Shown: piece after piece, positions 1-4,598 of the stretch | Layout of the letters: each line of letters begins with the position of its first letter | Numbering within the stretch: position 1 is the stretch's first letter | NCBI GenBank assembly: GCA_964520615.1 | Contig: CAZFNL010000091.1 | Span: 1-8,517 of the forward strand | From: JAMCUI01 sp964520615 | GTDB lineage: Bacteria; Patescibacteriota; Microgenomatia; 2-02-FULL-39-11 | Reading direction: 5' to 3' | Length of the DNA stretch: 8,517 bases | Notes under the pieces: generated by a model | Told to the model about the DNA's origin: nothing | The model's database searches: none | What the model saw: only the letters and a program-made list of their open reading frames with translations | Position numbers and translations under genes: made by a program

Positions 1-333
1 CACTGAAAACAAAAATCCGATGAATCCGACAACCGTTCCCAAAATAATCTTGTCAATTCCCCACAACGTATTTCCGGCATGAAACAGCTGGCCGGAGAAA
101 AAAAGATACAGCAAGTTCAAAACCAGAAAAATCAGCGATAGCAAGACGGAATAAAAAATTTTTCTGCTCTTTGCTCCCGATACGATCAAAAACGCGAACG
201 CGGTGTTAAAACCTGAAAGCCAGATGGAAACCAGCAGATCGTCCATACCGAGTTTTTTGGCAATCAGCAGCCCACCGCCAATGGTGACTACGCAGGCAGG
301 ACAGGTTGCATATACGGGGTGTACAAACCACAT
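1..333 (-). CDS. Partial small membrane protein with N-terminal CPAC motif, running off the left edge
   Basis: An open minus-strand frame of 111 codons starts at the ATG at 333-331 and is still open at base 1, so the C-terminus is missing. The N-terminus reads MWFVHPVYATCPACVVTI: a short hydrophobic start, then a CxxC pair (C11, C14), then a glycine-rich stretch. Hydrophobic segments follow at about residues 33-52, 60-80 and 97-111, separated by a basic loop (SGAKSRK), so it is an integral membrane protein with at least three segments. The CxxC could be redox-active or bind metal; this is inference. I recall similar CPxC-bearing small membrane proteins in CPR genomes but cannot name the family. 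Start choice: a TATGAT -10 box (345-340) ends six bases before the ATG, implying a leaderless message. The local DNA is G+C-richer than the centre of the window, which suggests resident chromosome rather than island. Confidence 0.75.
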   Translation of the reverse strand, partial: MWFVHPVYATCPACVVTIGGGLLIAKKLGMDDLLVSIWLSGFNTAFAFLIVSGAKSRKIFYSVLLSLIFLVLNLLYLFFSGQLFHAGNTLWGIDKIILGTVVGFIGFLFSV

Positions 334-339
334 AACTTT

Positions 340-345
340 ATCATA
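340..345 (-). promoter_or_regulatory. -10 box of the minus-strand membrane gene
   Basis: TATGAT on the minus strand ends six bases before the ATG at 333, placing transcription start at or next to the start codon. No -35 consensus is obvious. This spacing matches the other genes of the window. Confidence 0.45.
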
Positions 346-384
346 AAGTCACTTCGAATGAATTGCAATATCCGCACTCCCTTC

Positions 385-393
385 TGATACAAT
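385..393 (+). promoter_or_regulatory. Extended -10 promoter of the broken transporter gene
   Basis: TGATACAAT is a TG-N extended -10 with hexamer TACAAT (388-393). It ends six bases before the GTG at 400. The 12-mer TGATACAATAGA here is identical to the one in front of tRNA-Tyr (587-598). Confidence 0.55.
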
Positions 394-399
394 AGAGGT

Positions 400-558
400 G
401 TGATCAATCCTGCCCTGTTCTTCGCTGTGCTGCAGGGAATCTCTATCGGAAGTTATACCGCTTTGAAAAAACTGGGATCAGCCAATATCAGTAATCCTCC
501 TTATCCTTTCCGGTGTTATACTGCTACAAAAATCAGGAATATAGCTTCTTTACCTTAG
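400..558 (+). pseudogene. EamA/DMT-type transporter remnant, internally deleted and frameshifted
   Basis: A GTG at 400 opens a 52-codon frame ending at TAG 556-558. Its first 30 residues (NPALFFAVLQGISIGSYT, then ALKKLGSANIS) look like the first membrane helix and loop of a drug/metabolite transporter (EamA-like) protein. After about position 485 the frame becomes non-membrane (NPPYPFRCYTATKIRN). From 491 another frame reads VILLILSGVILLQKSGI and stops at TAG 542-544, which resembles the last helix of the same family. The simplest reading is loss of the middle of the gene plus a frameshift, joining the two ends. A promoter is still present six bases upstream of the GTG, consistent with a leaderless start. 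The family call rests on remembered sequence style, not on a search. The gene lies just before tRNA-Tyr, at the left border of the island. Confidence 0.55.
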
Positions 559-586
559 TTTTTTGCGTGCCTAAAGACAGATTATT

Positions 587-595
587 TGATACAAT
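587..595 (+). promoter_or_regulatory. Extended -10 promoter of tRNA-Tyr
   Basis: TGATACAAT (hexamer 590-595) ends ten bases before the mature tRNA 5' end at 606, giving a very short 5' leader. It is identical to the box at 385-393. I see no good -35 at 16-18 bases spacing, as expected for an extended -10 promoter. Confidence 0.6.
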
Positions 596-605
596 AGAAT
601 GACTA

Positions 606-691
606 CCAGAGGTGGCAGAGCGGCCAATCGCACTAGACTGTAAATCTAGCGGGGTAACCCTACGGAGGTTCGAATCCTCCCCTCTGGACCA
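606..691 (+). tRNA. tRNA-Tyr (anticodon GTA), with encoded CCA
   Basis: A full cloverleaf is visible. The acceptor stem is CCAGAGG (606-612) with CCTCTGG (681-687). The anticodon stem is CTAGA (633-637) with TCTAG (645-649) around the loop CTGTAAA, placing anticodon GTA at 640-642. A long variable arm (650-663, GGG/CCC pairing) is as expected of bacterial class II tRNA-Tyr. The T stem is GGAGG (664-668) with CCTCC (676-680) around TTCGAAT. The discriminator is A688 and CCA is encoded at 689-691. The D stem is weak, with an apparent A-C mismatch. The CCA overlaps the first arm of the hairpin of the following GIY-YIG cassette (689-694 with 709-714), so the cassette begins exactly at the tRNA end. 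The 3' 18 bases recur at 1051-1068. Confidence 0.96.
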
Positions 692-714
692 TCCTTCGCT
701 GAAGCTACGGATGG
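689..714 (+). repeat. 5' hairpin/inverted repeat of the GIY-YIG cassette
   Basis: CCATCC (689-694) pairs perfectly with GGATGG (709-714), and an inner CTTC/GAAG stem lies at 694-697 and 701-704. Bases 691-712 are the inverted partner of 984-1005, matching in 19 of 22 positions. The first three bases are the CCA of tRNA-Tyr. It is probably the left terminal structure of the small mobile cassette carrying the GIY-YIG gene. Confidence 0.7.
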
Positions 715-738
715 CAGGCCACGAAGCTCTAAAATAAT

Positions 739-1020
739 ATGTACTATACATATATTTTGAGAAACTATAAAACCTCAAGATATTACATTGGTTACACTCA
801 TGATTTAAAAAATCGCTTAAAAGAACATTTAAGGGGAAATGTCCAATCTACAAAATCAGATGTACATTATGAACTTGAATGGTACTGTGCCTTTAAAACT
901 GAAAAGCAAGCGGTAGATTTTGAGAAATATTTGAAAAGCGGAAGTGGAATAGCTTTTATGAAAAAACGATTTTTCAAATCAGAATCCGCAGCTTTGGCGA
1001 AGGATAATTCTGGAGGATGA
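739..1020 (+). CDS. GIY-YIG family endonuclease (UvrC N-terminal-like), 93 aa
   Basis: A stand-alone GIY-YIG nuclease domain of usual length for this class (about 80-95 residues). Visible landmarks are YTYIL (residues 3-7, the GIY position), YYIGYT (15-20, the YIG position), the catalytic-type Arg in LKNRLKEH (R26, H30), and a C-terminal helix with Glu in DFEKYLKSGSG (E62), followed by basic residues (MKKRFFK). Family proteins cut DNA near insertion or repair sites; the target here is unknown. The gene follows tRNA-Tyr by 47 bases and is flanked by a 22-base inverted repeat. The 3' copy of that repeat lies inside the gene and encodes residues 82-89 (ESAALAKD), so the protein's tail is built from the mobile element's end. 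No Shine-Dalgarno and no clear promoter are seen, so transcription from the tRNA promoter is possible. The family call is secure; the homing-like role is inference. Confidence 0.92.
   Translation: MYYTYILRNYKTSRYYIGYTHDLKNRLKEHLRGNVQSTKSDVHYELEWYCAFKTEKQAVDFEKYLKSGSGIAFMKKRFFKSESAALAKDNSGG
984..1005 (+). repeat. 3' inverted repeat of the GIY-YIG cassette
   Basis: This is the reverse complement of 691-712 in 19 of 22 positions, and it is self-complementary at its ends (ATCC/GGAT). It overlaps the coding end of the GIY-YIG gene. Confidence 0.7.
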
Positions 1021-1025
1021 CCCGC

Positions 1026-1068
1026 CCTCCGAAGCTTTATGCGTAGGAGGGAATCCTCCCCTCTGGAC
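1026..1068 (+). repeat. Duplicated tRNA-Tyr 3' end (attachment-site-like)
   Basis: GAATCCTCCCCTCTGGAC at 1051-1068 is an exact 18-base copy of tRNA-Tyr bases 672-689, covering part of the T loop, the 3' T stem, the 3' acceptor stem, the discriminator and the first C. The 5' T stem GGAGG is also present directly before it (1046-1050), three bases (TTC) shorter than in the tRNA. GGAGG 1046-1050 can also pair with CCTCC at 1026-1030. The tRNA end and this copy bracket the GIY-YIG gene, as expected after integration at a tRNA 3' end. Confidence 0.85.
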
Positions 1069-1130
1069 ACATAGATTTTAGATTGTCATAACAATCTAAA
1101 TAATACTAAATACTTCAGCATTTAAGCTTT
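1062..1130 (+). repeat. Intergenic direct repeat, copy A
   Basis: Ungapped alignment to 8108-8176 gives 34/37 identities over 1062-1098 and about 55/69 over the whole length. It starts inside the duplicated tRNA end (TCTGGAC). It contains a perfect 10-base-pair hairpin, TTTAGATTGT (1077-1086), CATA loop, ACAATCTAAA (1091-1100). No T-tract follows, so it is not a standard terminator. It ends about 60 bases before the next gene. Confidence 0.8.
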
Positions 1131-1176
1131 CTATTTTCAGTTTAATACTTTTCTTCATTTAAGGGTATTAAAACGA

Positions 1177-1185
1177 TGATAAAAT
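1177..1185 (+). promoter_or_regulatory. Extended -10 promoter of the IMPase-like gene
   Basis: TGATAAAAT (hexamer TAAAAT 1180-1185) ends five bases before the ATG at 1191 and 17 before the in-frame ATG at 1203. The nine bases are identical to those upstream of the minus-strand gene at 3268. Confidence 0.55.
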
Positions 1186-1190
1186 GAGTA

Positions 1191-2135
1191 ATGATAGAAA
1201 ATATGGATAGCCAAGTAAGATTAAGCTCATTTGAAGATCTCCGAGAACATTCTCACTATGGAGATTACTTGCAAGAAATTATGACATTTTATGTGCCTTT
1301 GGCTTTAAGGCTGCCCTTTCTTCGTGACGATCCCGCTTTTATGCAAGAAGAGGTAAAAGCAGTGGGTAGAGATGGTATCACGGATGTTGCGACAAAGGCA
1401 GATAAATTTATGCAAGACCAAATAAAACAAAATATTCATTCACTCCATCCTGAATGGGGATTTTGGGGAGAGGAAGGAGAAGACAGAATTACACAACTAG
1501 ATAAAAGTAAGCACTTTACGCTTGTAACCGATCCAATAGAAGGAACAAATAATTTTAAACGAAAGATAGATAATCAATGGGGATCAGTAATAGCATTAGT
1601 TGATAATAAAAGAGGAGAGCCTGTTATTGGAATTGTTGCTCATCCTGCCAAGAAAAGATTTTATGGTGGAGTAAAAGGAAGCGGAAGCTATGTGATTGAA
1701 TATAATGAAAAAAGAGAAATAACAAATTTTGCAGCGGTGTCAAAAGAAGCTGAACAAGCATCTTTTACTTATAACAATAGTCCTCACTTTAATAGAGAGC
1801 TATTTGAACAAGTGGATCGCTTTATGAAACAAGGGAAGATAATAAATACCGATGATTTAGGAAGATCAACAGTTGGAATACCTGATGAAAGCGGCAATAT
1901 ATTTGAAGATTTGGAGAGTGGAGCTTTAGAAGCTATAAGAAATAGAGGAACAATATATTTTAAAACCAGTGCTGAAATGGCAGCAGTATTTGTAATTTTA
2001 AATGAAATTGGAGGTAAAGTGACTAATACTGAAGGGAAACCGTGGTCCATTAATATCGATACGCTAATTGCTGCAAGAAATGACAATGACTATCAGTATT
2101 TGAAGAGTGTCTTTGATAAAACAACAAAAGACTGA
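1191..2135 (+). CDS. Inositol monophosphatase/FBPase-superfamily phosphatase with altered metal ligands
   Basis: A 314-residue protein with the layout of the Mg2+-dependent IMPase superfamily (sugar, inositol or histidinol phosphate or PAP phosphatases). Signs are DVATKADKFMQ at 65-75 (the usual V-T-x-x-D region), WGEEGED at 92-98 (the metal-binding Glu-Glu motif), DPIEGTNNF at 114-122 (normally DPIDGT/DPLDGT) and SAEMAAVFVILNEIGG at 260-275 (normally WDxAAxxLIxxEAGG), then the family tail GKVTNTEGKPW. The second Asp of DPIDGT is Glu117, and the usual C-terminal metal-ligand Asp falls at Glu262. That keeps the charge but changes the ligand geometry, so it may be an active variant, a binding protein or inactive. 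The substrate is not deducible. It may start at M1 (leaderless) or at ATG 1203 (M5), since the -10 box lies immediately upstream. It is monocistronic, between repeat copy A and a non-coding stretch, with no pathway neighbours. Confidence 0.8.
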   Translation: MIENMDSQVRLSSFEDLREHSHYGDYLQEIMTFYVPLALRLPFLRDDPAFMQEEVKAVGRDGITDVATKADKFMQDQIKQNIHSLHPEWGFWGEEGEDRITQLDKSKHFTLVTDPIEGTNNFKRKIDNQWGSVIALVDNKRGEPVIGIVAHPAKKRFYGGVKGSGSYVIEYNEKREITNFAAVSKEAEQASFTYNNSPHFNRELFEQVDRFMKQGKIINTDDLGRSTVGIPDESGNIFEDLESGALEAIRNRGTIYFKTSAEMAAVFVILNEIGGKVTNTEGKPWSINIDTLIAARNDNDYQYLKSVFDKTTKD

Positions 2136-2277
2136 TTCTGTTAAATAGTGAGGAATCGTTGAGTTTTTTGGTAATATACCTCTGGATATTCCACCACCTC
2201 ACCCTACTCCAAAGTTCGAAAATTATTCCATCTGGTGGACACGACTGAACTTGAGATGTCAAGTACTCATTTTTTCG
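2136..2277. other. Intergenic stretch with no recognised gene
   Basis: No open frame or recognised RNA is seen here. A short inverted pair GATTC/GAATC follows the IMPase-like stop and is followed shortly by a T-run (GAGTTTTTT), which could act as a weak terminator. Bases 2213-2242 faintly resemble the tRNA-end repeats but are too diverged to call. Confidence 0.4.
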
Positions 2278-2438
2278 GTAAGAGTTCACACTTCTTGACA
2301 AAACCATATCAATCCGTGTCATGGTGAGGAGCGTAACGACGAAGCAATCTGTTACCGATAAGAGATTGCTTCGCTCCGAAACTCACCGCTCGCCATGACA
2401 ACCGTTTGTAATCTTTGTCAATGACCGTGAACTCTTAC
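2278..2438. repeat. 161-base nested imperfect palindrome (MITE-like)
   Basis: Four pairs of arms share nearly one centre (about 2357-2358). GTAAGAGTTCAC 2278-2289 pairs with 2427-2438 (12/12). TTGACAAA 2295-2302 pairs with 2414-2421 (8/8). TGTCATGG 2317-2324 pairs with 2393-2400 (8/8). CGAAGCAATCT 2340-2350 pairs with 2363-2373 (11/11). The inner 84 bases match the style of the widespread GTCATTGCGAG...CGAAGCAATCT palindromic repeats of many bacterial genomes (recalled family). The outer arms belong to a different sequence, so the inner repeat may sit inside an older hairpin. It encodes nothing evident. Confidence 0.8.
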
Positions 2439-2569
2439 TTTTTTCGACAACATTTTCTAAACTCTTTTGCTCGTAAATACTCCGGTACTTTGAGGGTGAG
2501 AGTAATACCGCCTTCCCGTATCCAAACAAGAATACGCTCTACGAACTGCCGTTTATCGCCTCTTTTTTT
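2435..2569 (-). pseudogene. Orphan minus-strand fragment, possibly a recombinase C-terminus
   Basis: A minus-strand frame without start codon reads DKRQFVERILVWIREGG, then ITLTLKVPEYLRAKEF, and ends in RKCCRKK at the TAA at 2437-2435. The pattern (a basic helix starting KRQFVERI, then a beta hairpin ending in a proline) resembles the extreme C-termini of large serine recombinases, but the fragment is too short to be sure. It overlaps the 3' end of the OrfA remnant by 17 bases in another frame, and its stop lies in the outer arm of the palindrome. It is probably debris of a mobile element with no function of its own. Confidence 0.3.
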
Positions 2570-2681
2570 TTAACCTCTCGACTTCGATCGTAAGAGCACC
2601 AATAATTGCCTTGAGTTCCTGATTCTCCCGTTTGATTTTCCCCAGTATTTCTTCCTTGACTTCTTTGGCAATTACCGGCAT
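2553..2681 (-). pseudogene. IS3-family OrfA-type transposase remnant, internally deleted, 42 codons
   Basis: An ATG at 2681-2679 opens a 42-codon frame: MPVIAKEVKEEILGKIK directly followed by RENQELKAIIGALT and a basic leucine-rich end (ERLKKKRR). The first part matches the start of small helix-turn-helix OrfA proteins of IS3-type elements, in which about 40-50 residues of HTH usually follow. The second part matches their C-terminal leucine-zipper coiled coil. The HTH core is missing, so this is an in-frame internal deletion. No OrfB (DDE catalytic domain) remains. The frame lies 73 bases inside the putative IS end at 2754, the usual position for OrfA. It cannot be an active transposase. Confidence 0.6.
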
Positions 2682-2707
2682 ACATACGTGTTTTCCTAAA
2701 GAAATTG

Positions 2708-3268
2708 CTAACTAAAGTTTAGAAAAACATGTACCGTATACCGGAGACCCCTCAGTTTAACTAATTCTTTCCCATTATTATCTTTTAAAAAAGTTACAAA
2801 AGGTTCAATAATATTATTGTGACCGTTCTCGTTTAAAGCGTTTAATATTGCTCCAACTGTTCTCCATATTTCGCTTTCAATATATTTATCATTCACAAAG
2901 TCCGATTTAACTGTCTTATACATTTTATATAATTCCAATGCGTTTTTATAATATTTTGAGTAGATTGGCATAAATAAACTATCATTAAAATGATCTATGG
3001 GAATCTTTTTTGATTTTAGATTAGTTACTAAAGATTTCACAATATCGTCTATCTCTTTCCTTACATTTAAAGCTAAATCTTCTATCTTTTTGTAATCGCT
3101 TTTCTCATCTTTAAGAAGTAATTTTTCTATTTCAAGAAAAAATGGTAAATTTCGAATGAAAATTACATAACTTCCAAGTTCGATAAAGAACGATCTTTCT
3201 GATAAAGATTTTAAACTTGATAATTTTTCTTTTAGTTCATTTTTTATTTCTCTGTAATTTCCTACCAT
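2708..3268 (-). CDS. Hypothetical protein, 186 aa, C-terminus replaced by IS sequence
   Basis: I do not recognise this protein. From the ATG at 3268-3266 it is a predicted all-helical, Lys/Glu/Leu-rich soluble protein: amphipathic helices at the start (NYREIKNELKEKLSSLKSL), a hydrophobic patch (FIELGSYVIFIRNLPFFLEI) and an acidic/basic helix (KKIEDLALNVRKEIDDIVK). It has no signal peptide or clear membrane segment. An upstream in-frame GTG at 3298 would add ten residues, but it overlaps the -10 box, so the ATG is preferred. The final 15 residues (RGLRYTVHVFLNFS and flanking codons, from 2754 down) are encoded by the terminus of an IS3-type element, so the native C-terminus was cut off near GKELVK and a new stop supplied. 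It may be a decaying gene. It diverges from the 3410 operon. Confidence 0.6.
   Translation of the reverse strand: MVGNYREIKNELKEKLSSLKSLSERSFFIELGSYVIFIRNLPFFLEIEKLLLKDEKSDYKKIEDLALNVRKEIDDIVKSLVTNLKSKKIPIDHFNDSLFMPIYSKYYKNALELYKMYKTVKSDFVNDKYIESEIWRTVGAILNALNENGHNNIIEPFVTFLKDNNGKELVKLRGLRYTVHVFLNFS
2722..2754 (-). mobile_element. Putative left end of an IS3-type element, inside the 3' end of a gene
   Basis: Read on the minus strand from 2754, the sequence begins TGAGGGGTCTCCGGTATACG, with the TG typical of IS3-family termini, and leads into the OrfA remnant. The matching right end was not found in the window. The upstream gene's reading frame crosses directly into it. Confidence 0.5.
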
Positions 3269-3288
3269 ATTAATATTAATTTGTTTAT

Positions 3289-3297
3289 ATTTTATCA
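3289..3297 (-). promoter_or_regulatory. Extended -10 promoter of the minus-strand hypothetical gene
   Basis: TGATAAAAT (3297 to 3289) ends 20 bases before the ATG at 3268, giving a leader of roughly a dozen bases without a Shine-Dalgarno. It is identical to the box at 1177-1185. The GTG at 3298 overlaps it and so would lie upstream of the transcript start. Confidence 0.5.
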
Positions 3298-3375
3298 CTC
3301 AGGCTCGTTTTATCAACTCTCGAATAGTTGTCTACTTGTAACTTTATCTAAGGAGATATAGAATACTGATAGAGC

Positions 3376-3385
3376 TGTACATAAT
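3376..3385 (+). promoter_or_regulatory. Possible -10 region of the 3410-6545 operon
   Basis: CATAAT (3380-3385), preceded by TGTA, lies 24 bases before the ATG at 3410. The TG spacing is one base longer than in the other promoters, so this is only a tentative assignment. No Shine-Dalgarno is seen before the start. Confidence 0.3.
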
Positions 3386-3409
3386 ATCGCAACAATACAG
3401 GCTAAAAAT

Positions 3410-4597
3410 ATGAAAACTGAGATTAGTGTGAGAAATCTCTTAATTACTCTGTTTCTTTTTATAATACTTGTAGGTATCGGCTATAAATACTACGAATGGA
3501 GTCAACTTCAAAATCTAGCTACGCTTTATAACCAGTCATGGACTCAAGAACTAAATTTAGTGCAGGAAGAAAATAAAAACTACATCACTTTTCTTGATCT
3601 CTATAAGAAAGTTACTGATAAAGAGGCTTCAAAAGAGGAATTCACGAAATCATATAGTGAACTTATAGGAGATTTACGATTGACTATAACCAGTCAGGAA
3701 AATTATCTTAGCACTGTAAAACAAAATGCCGATTTATATTCAAATATTAACGTATCATTTTTACGTGGCGAAAGAGGAGACTTTGCCAATAAATTAGTTT
3801 CTCATCAAAAACAATATTACACCTATGAAATAGATGATGCTCGTATTAGTGATGCTGCTAACTGGTTAGTTTACAATATGATAACAGCTTGGAATGATAT
3901 GGGAACAGTGGGCAGATTCTCAGATGAGATTAGTAATAATCCTTTAACTGCTATACCAAAATATTTTCCTGATCTATCTCCAATTCAAAAGTATACTAAT
4001 AATGATTTTGAATTCGAGCACGGAATCGATATCCAAAAATATTATCCTAATGGATATGATGCGCTTACAAAATATAAAGATTATTACGTAAGTTATTACA
4101 TGACAGGTCAAAATTATGCTAACGGTGATAGCCAATCAGCCGCGTATACATTCTCAACATTGAAAGAGAAAGGCACGAGTTTGAATTATAATTTTTCTGA
4201 CTTATTCAAACAAGAAACTAATCATTTAAATGATAATGCAAATAACATAATTCAGATTGTTGCACAAGAATCAAACGATATAAAAAACTTTGAGTCACAA
4301 GGATTATCCAAATATCCCTTTTTATCAAAAATTGCTAGCATGAAAGTAGATCTTGTCCTCTGCCAGATGTATGACTTCAAAGCTAAAACTTACCACAGTA
4401 TTACTACAAATTACATAAAAGCGAATAATGTTTCATCCTTATTGAGTGAACTATCTACGATTCCTCCCAGTACTCAGTTGGTAGATGTTAAATTTGATAA
4501 AAAATCATTAGATTTGATAAATGATGATAAAAAGATCCAATTCACTTGTATAGATAAAACTGATAACACGAAATATCAATTTGTTTCATTAAAGTGA
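3410..4597 (+). CDS. Membrane-anchored extracytoplasmic protein of unknown family, 395 aa
   Basis: I do not recognise the family. The N-terminus is short and weakly charged (MKTEISVRN), followed by one strongly hydrophobic segment at about residues 9-26 (NLLITLFLFIILVGIGY), then about 365 polar residues without further membrane segments. This indicates an uncleaved signal anchor with the bulk outside the membrane. The outer part is rich in Tyr, Asn, Asp and Ser and mostly helical (for example 40-105 and 260-300), with a small beta-like C-terminal region (about 355-395) that resembles no named domain I can place. Only two cysteines are seen (about 318 and 380). Its stop codon is one base from the next gene's ATG, so the two proteins are almost certainly co-translated and probably work together at the cell surface. 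Start: the first ATG with a signal anchor directly after it. Confidence 0.75.
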   Translation: MKTEISVRNLLITLFLFIILVGIGYKYYEWSQLQNLATLYNQSWTQELNLVQEENKNYITFLDLYKKVTDKEASKEEFTKSYSELIGDLRLTITSQENYLSTVKQNADLYSNINVSFLRGERGDFANKLVSHQKQYYTYEIDDARISDAANWLVYNMITAWNDMGTVGRFSDEISNNPLTAIPKYFPDLSPIQKYTNNDFEFEHGIDIQKYYPNGYDALTKYKDYYVSYYMTGQNYANGDSQSAAYTFSTLKEKGTSLNYNFSDLFKQETNHLNDNANNIIQIVAQESNDIKNFESQGLSKYPFLSKIASMKVDLVLCQMYDFKAKTYHSITTNYIKANNVSSLLSELSTIPPSTQLVDVKFDKKSLDLINDDKKIQFTCIDKTDNTKYQFVSLK

Positions 4598-4598
4598 C

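Noticed and set aside
533..778. 81-residue minus-strand open frame across the tRNA
   Set aside because: It is the antisense of tRNA-Tyr (reads GEDSNLRRVTPLDLQSS) and its flanks, a common false gene call; it has no family features.
1046..1068. A second tRNA gene
   Set aside because: Only the T stem and 3' acceptor strand are present, with no anticodon arm or 5' acceptor strand upstream.
867..1070. 67-residue minus-strand open frame
   Set aside because: It is antisense to the GIY-YIG gene and the duplicated tRNA end.
1077..1100. Rho-independent terminator after the GIY-YIG gene
   Set aside because: The stem is AT-rich and no T-tract follows on either strand, so it is listed as part of the repeat instead.
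1784..2086. 100-residue minus-strand frame inside the IMPase-like gene
   Set aside because: A shadow of a well-supported coding frame on the other strand.
2213..2242. Possible fourth copy of the tRNA-end repeat (AGTTCGAA ... TCTGGTGGACAC)
   Set aside because: Only short blocks match, with several gaps; without a computed alignment score it cannot be separated from chance.
2050..2322. 90-residue minus-strand frame
   Set aside because: It overlaps the end of the IMPase-like gene and the palindrome arm, with no recognisable domain or promoter.
2317..2400. CRISPR array
   Set aside because: The repeats are inverted arms of one hairpin, not regularly spaced direct repeats, and no cas genes are present.
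3350..3355. AAGGAG Shine-Dalgarno-like hexamer
   Set aside because: No start codon follows within a usable distance; the next gene starts more than 50 bases downstream.
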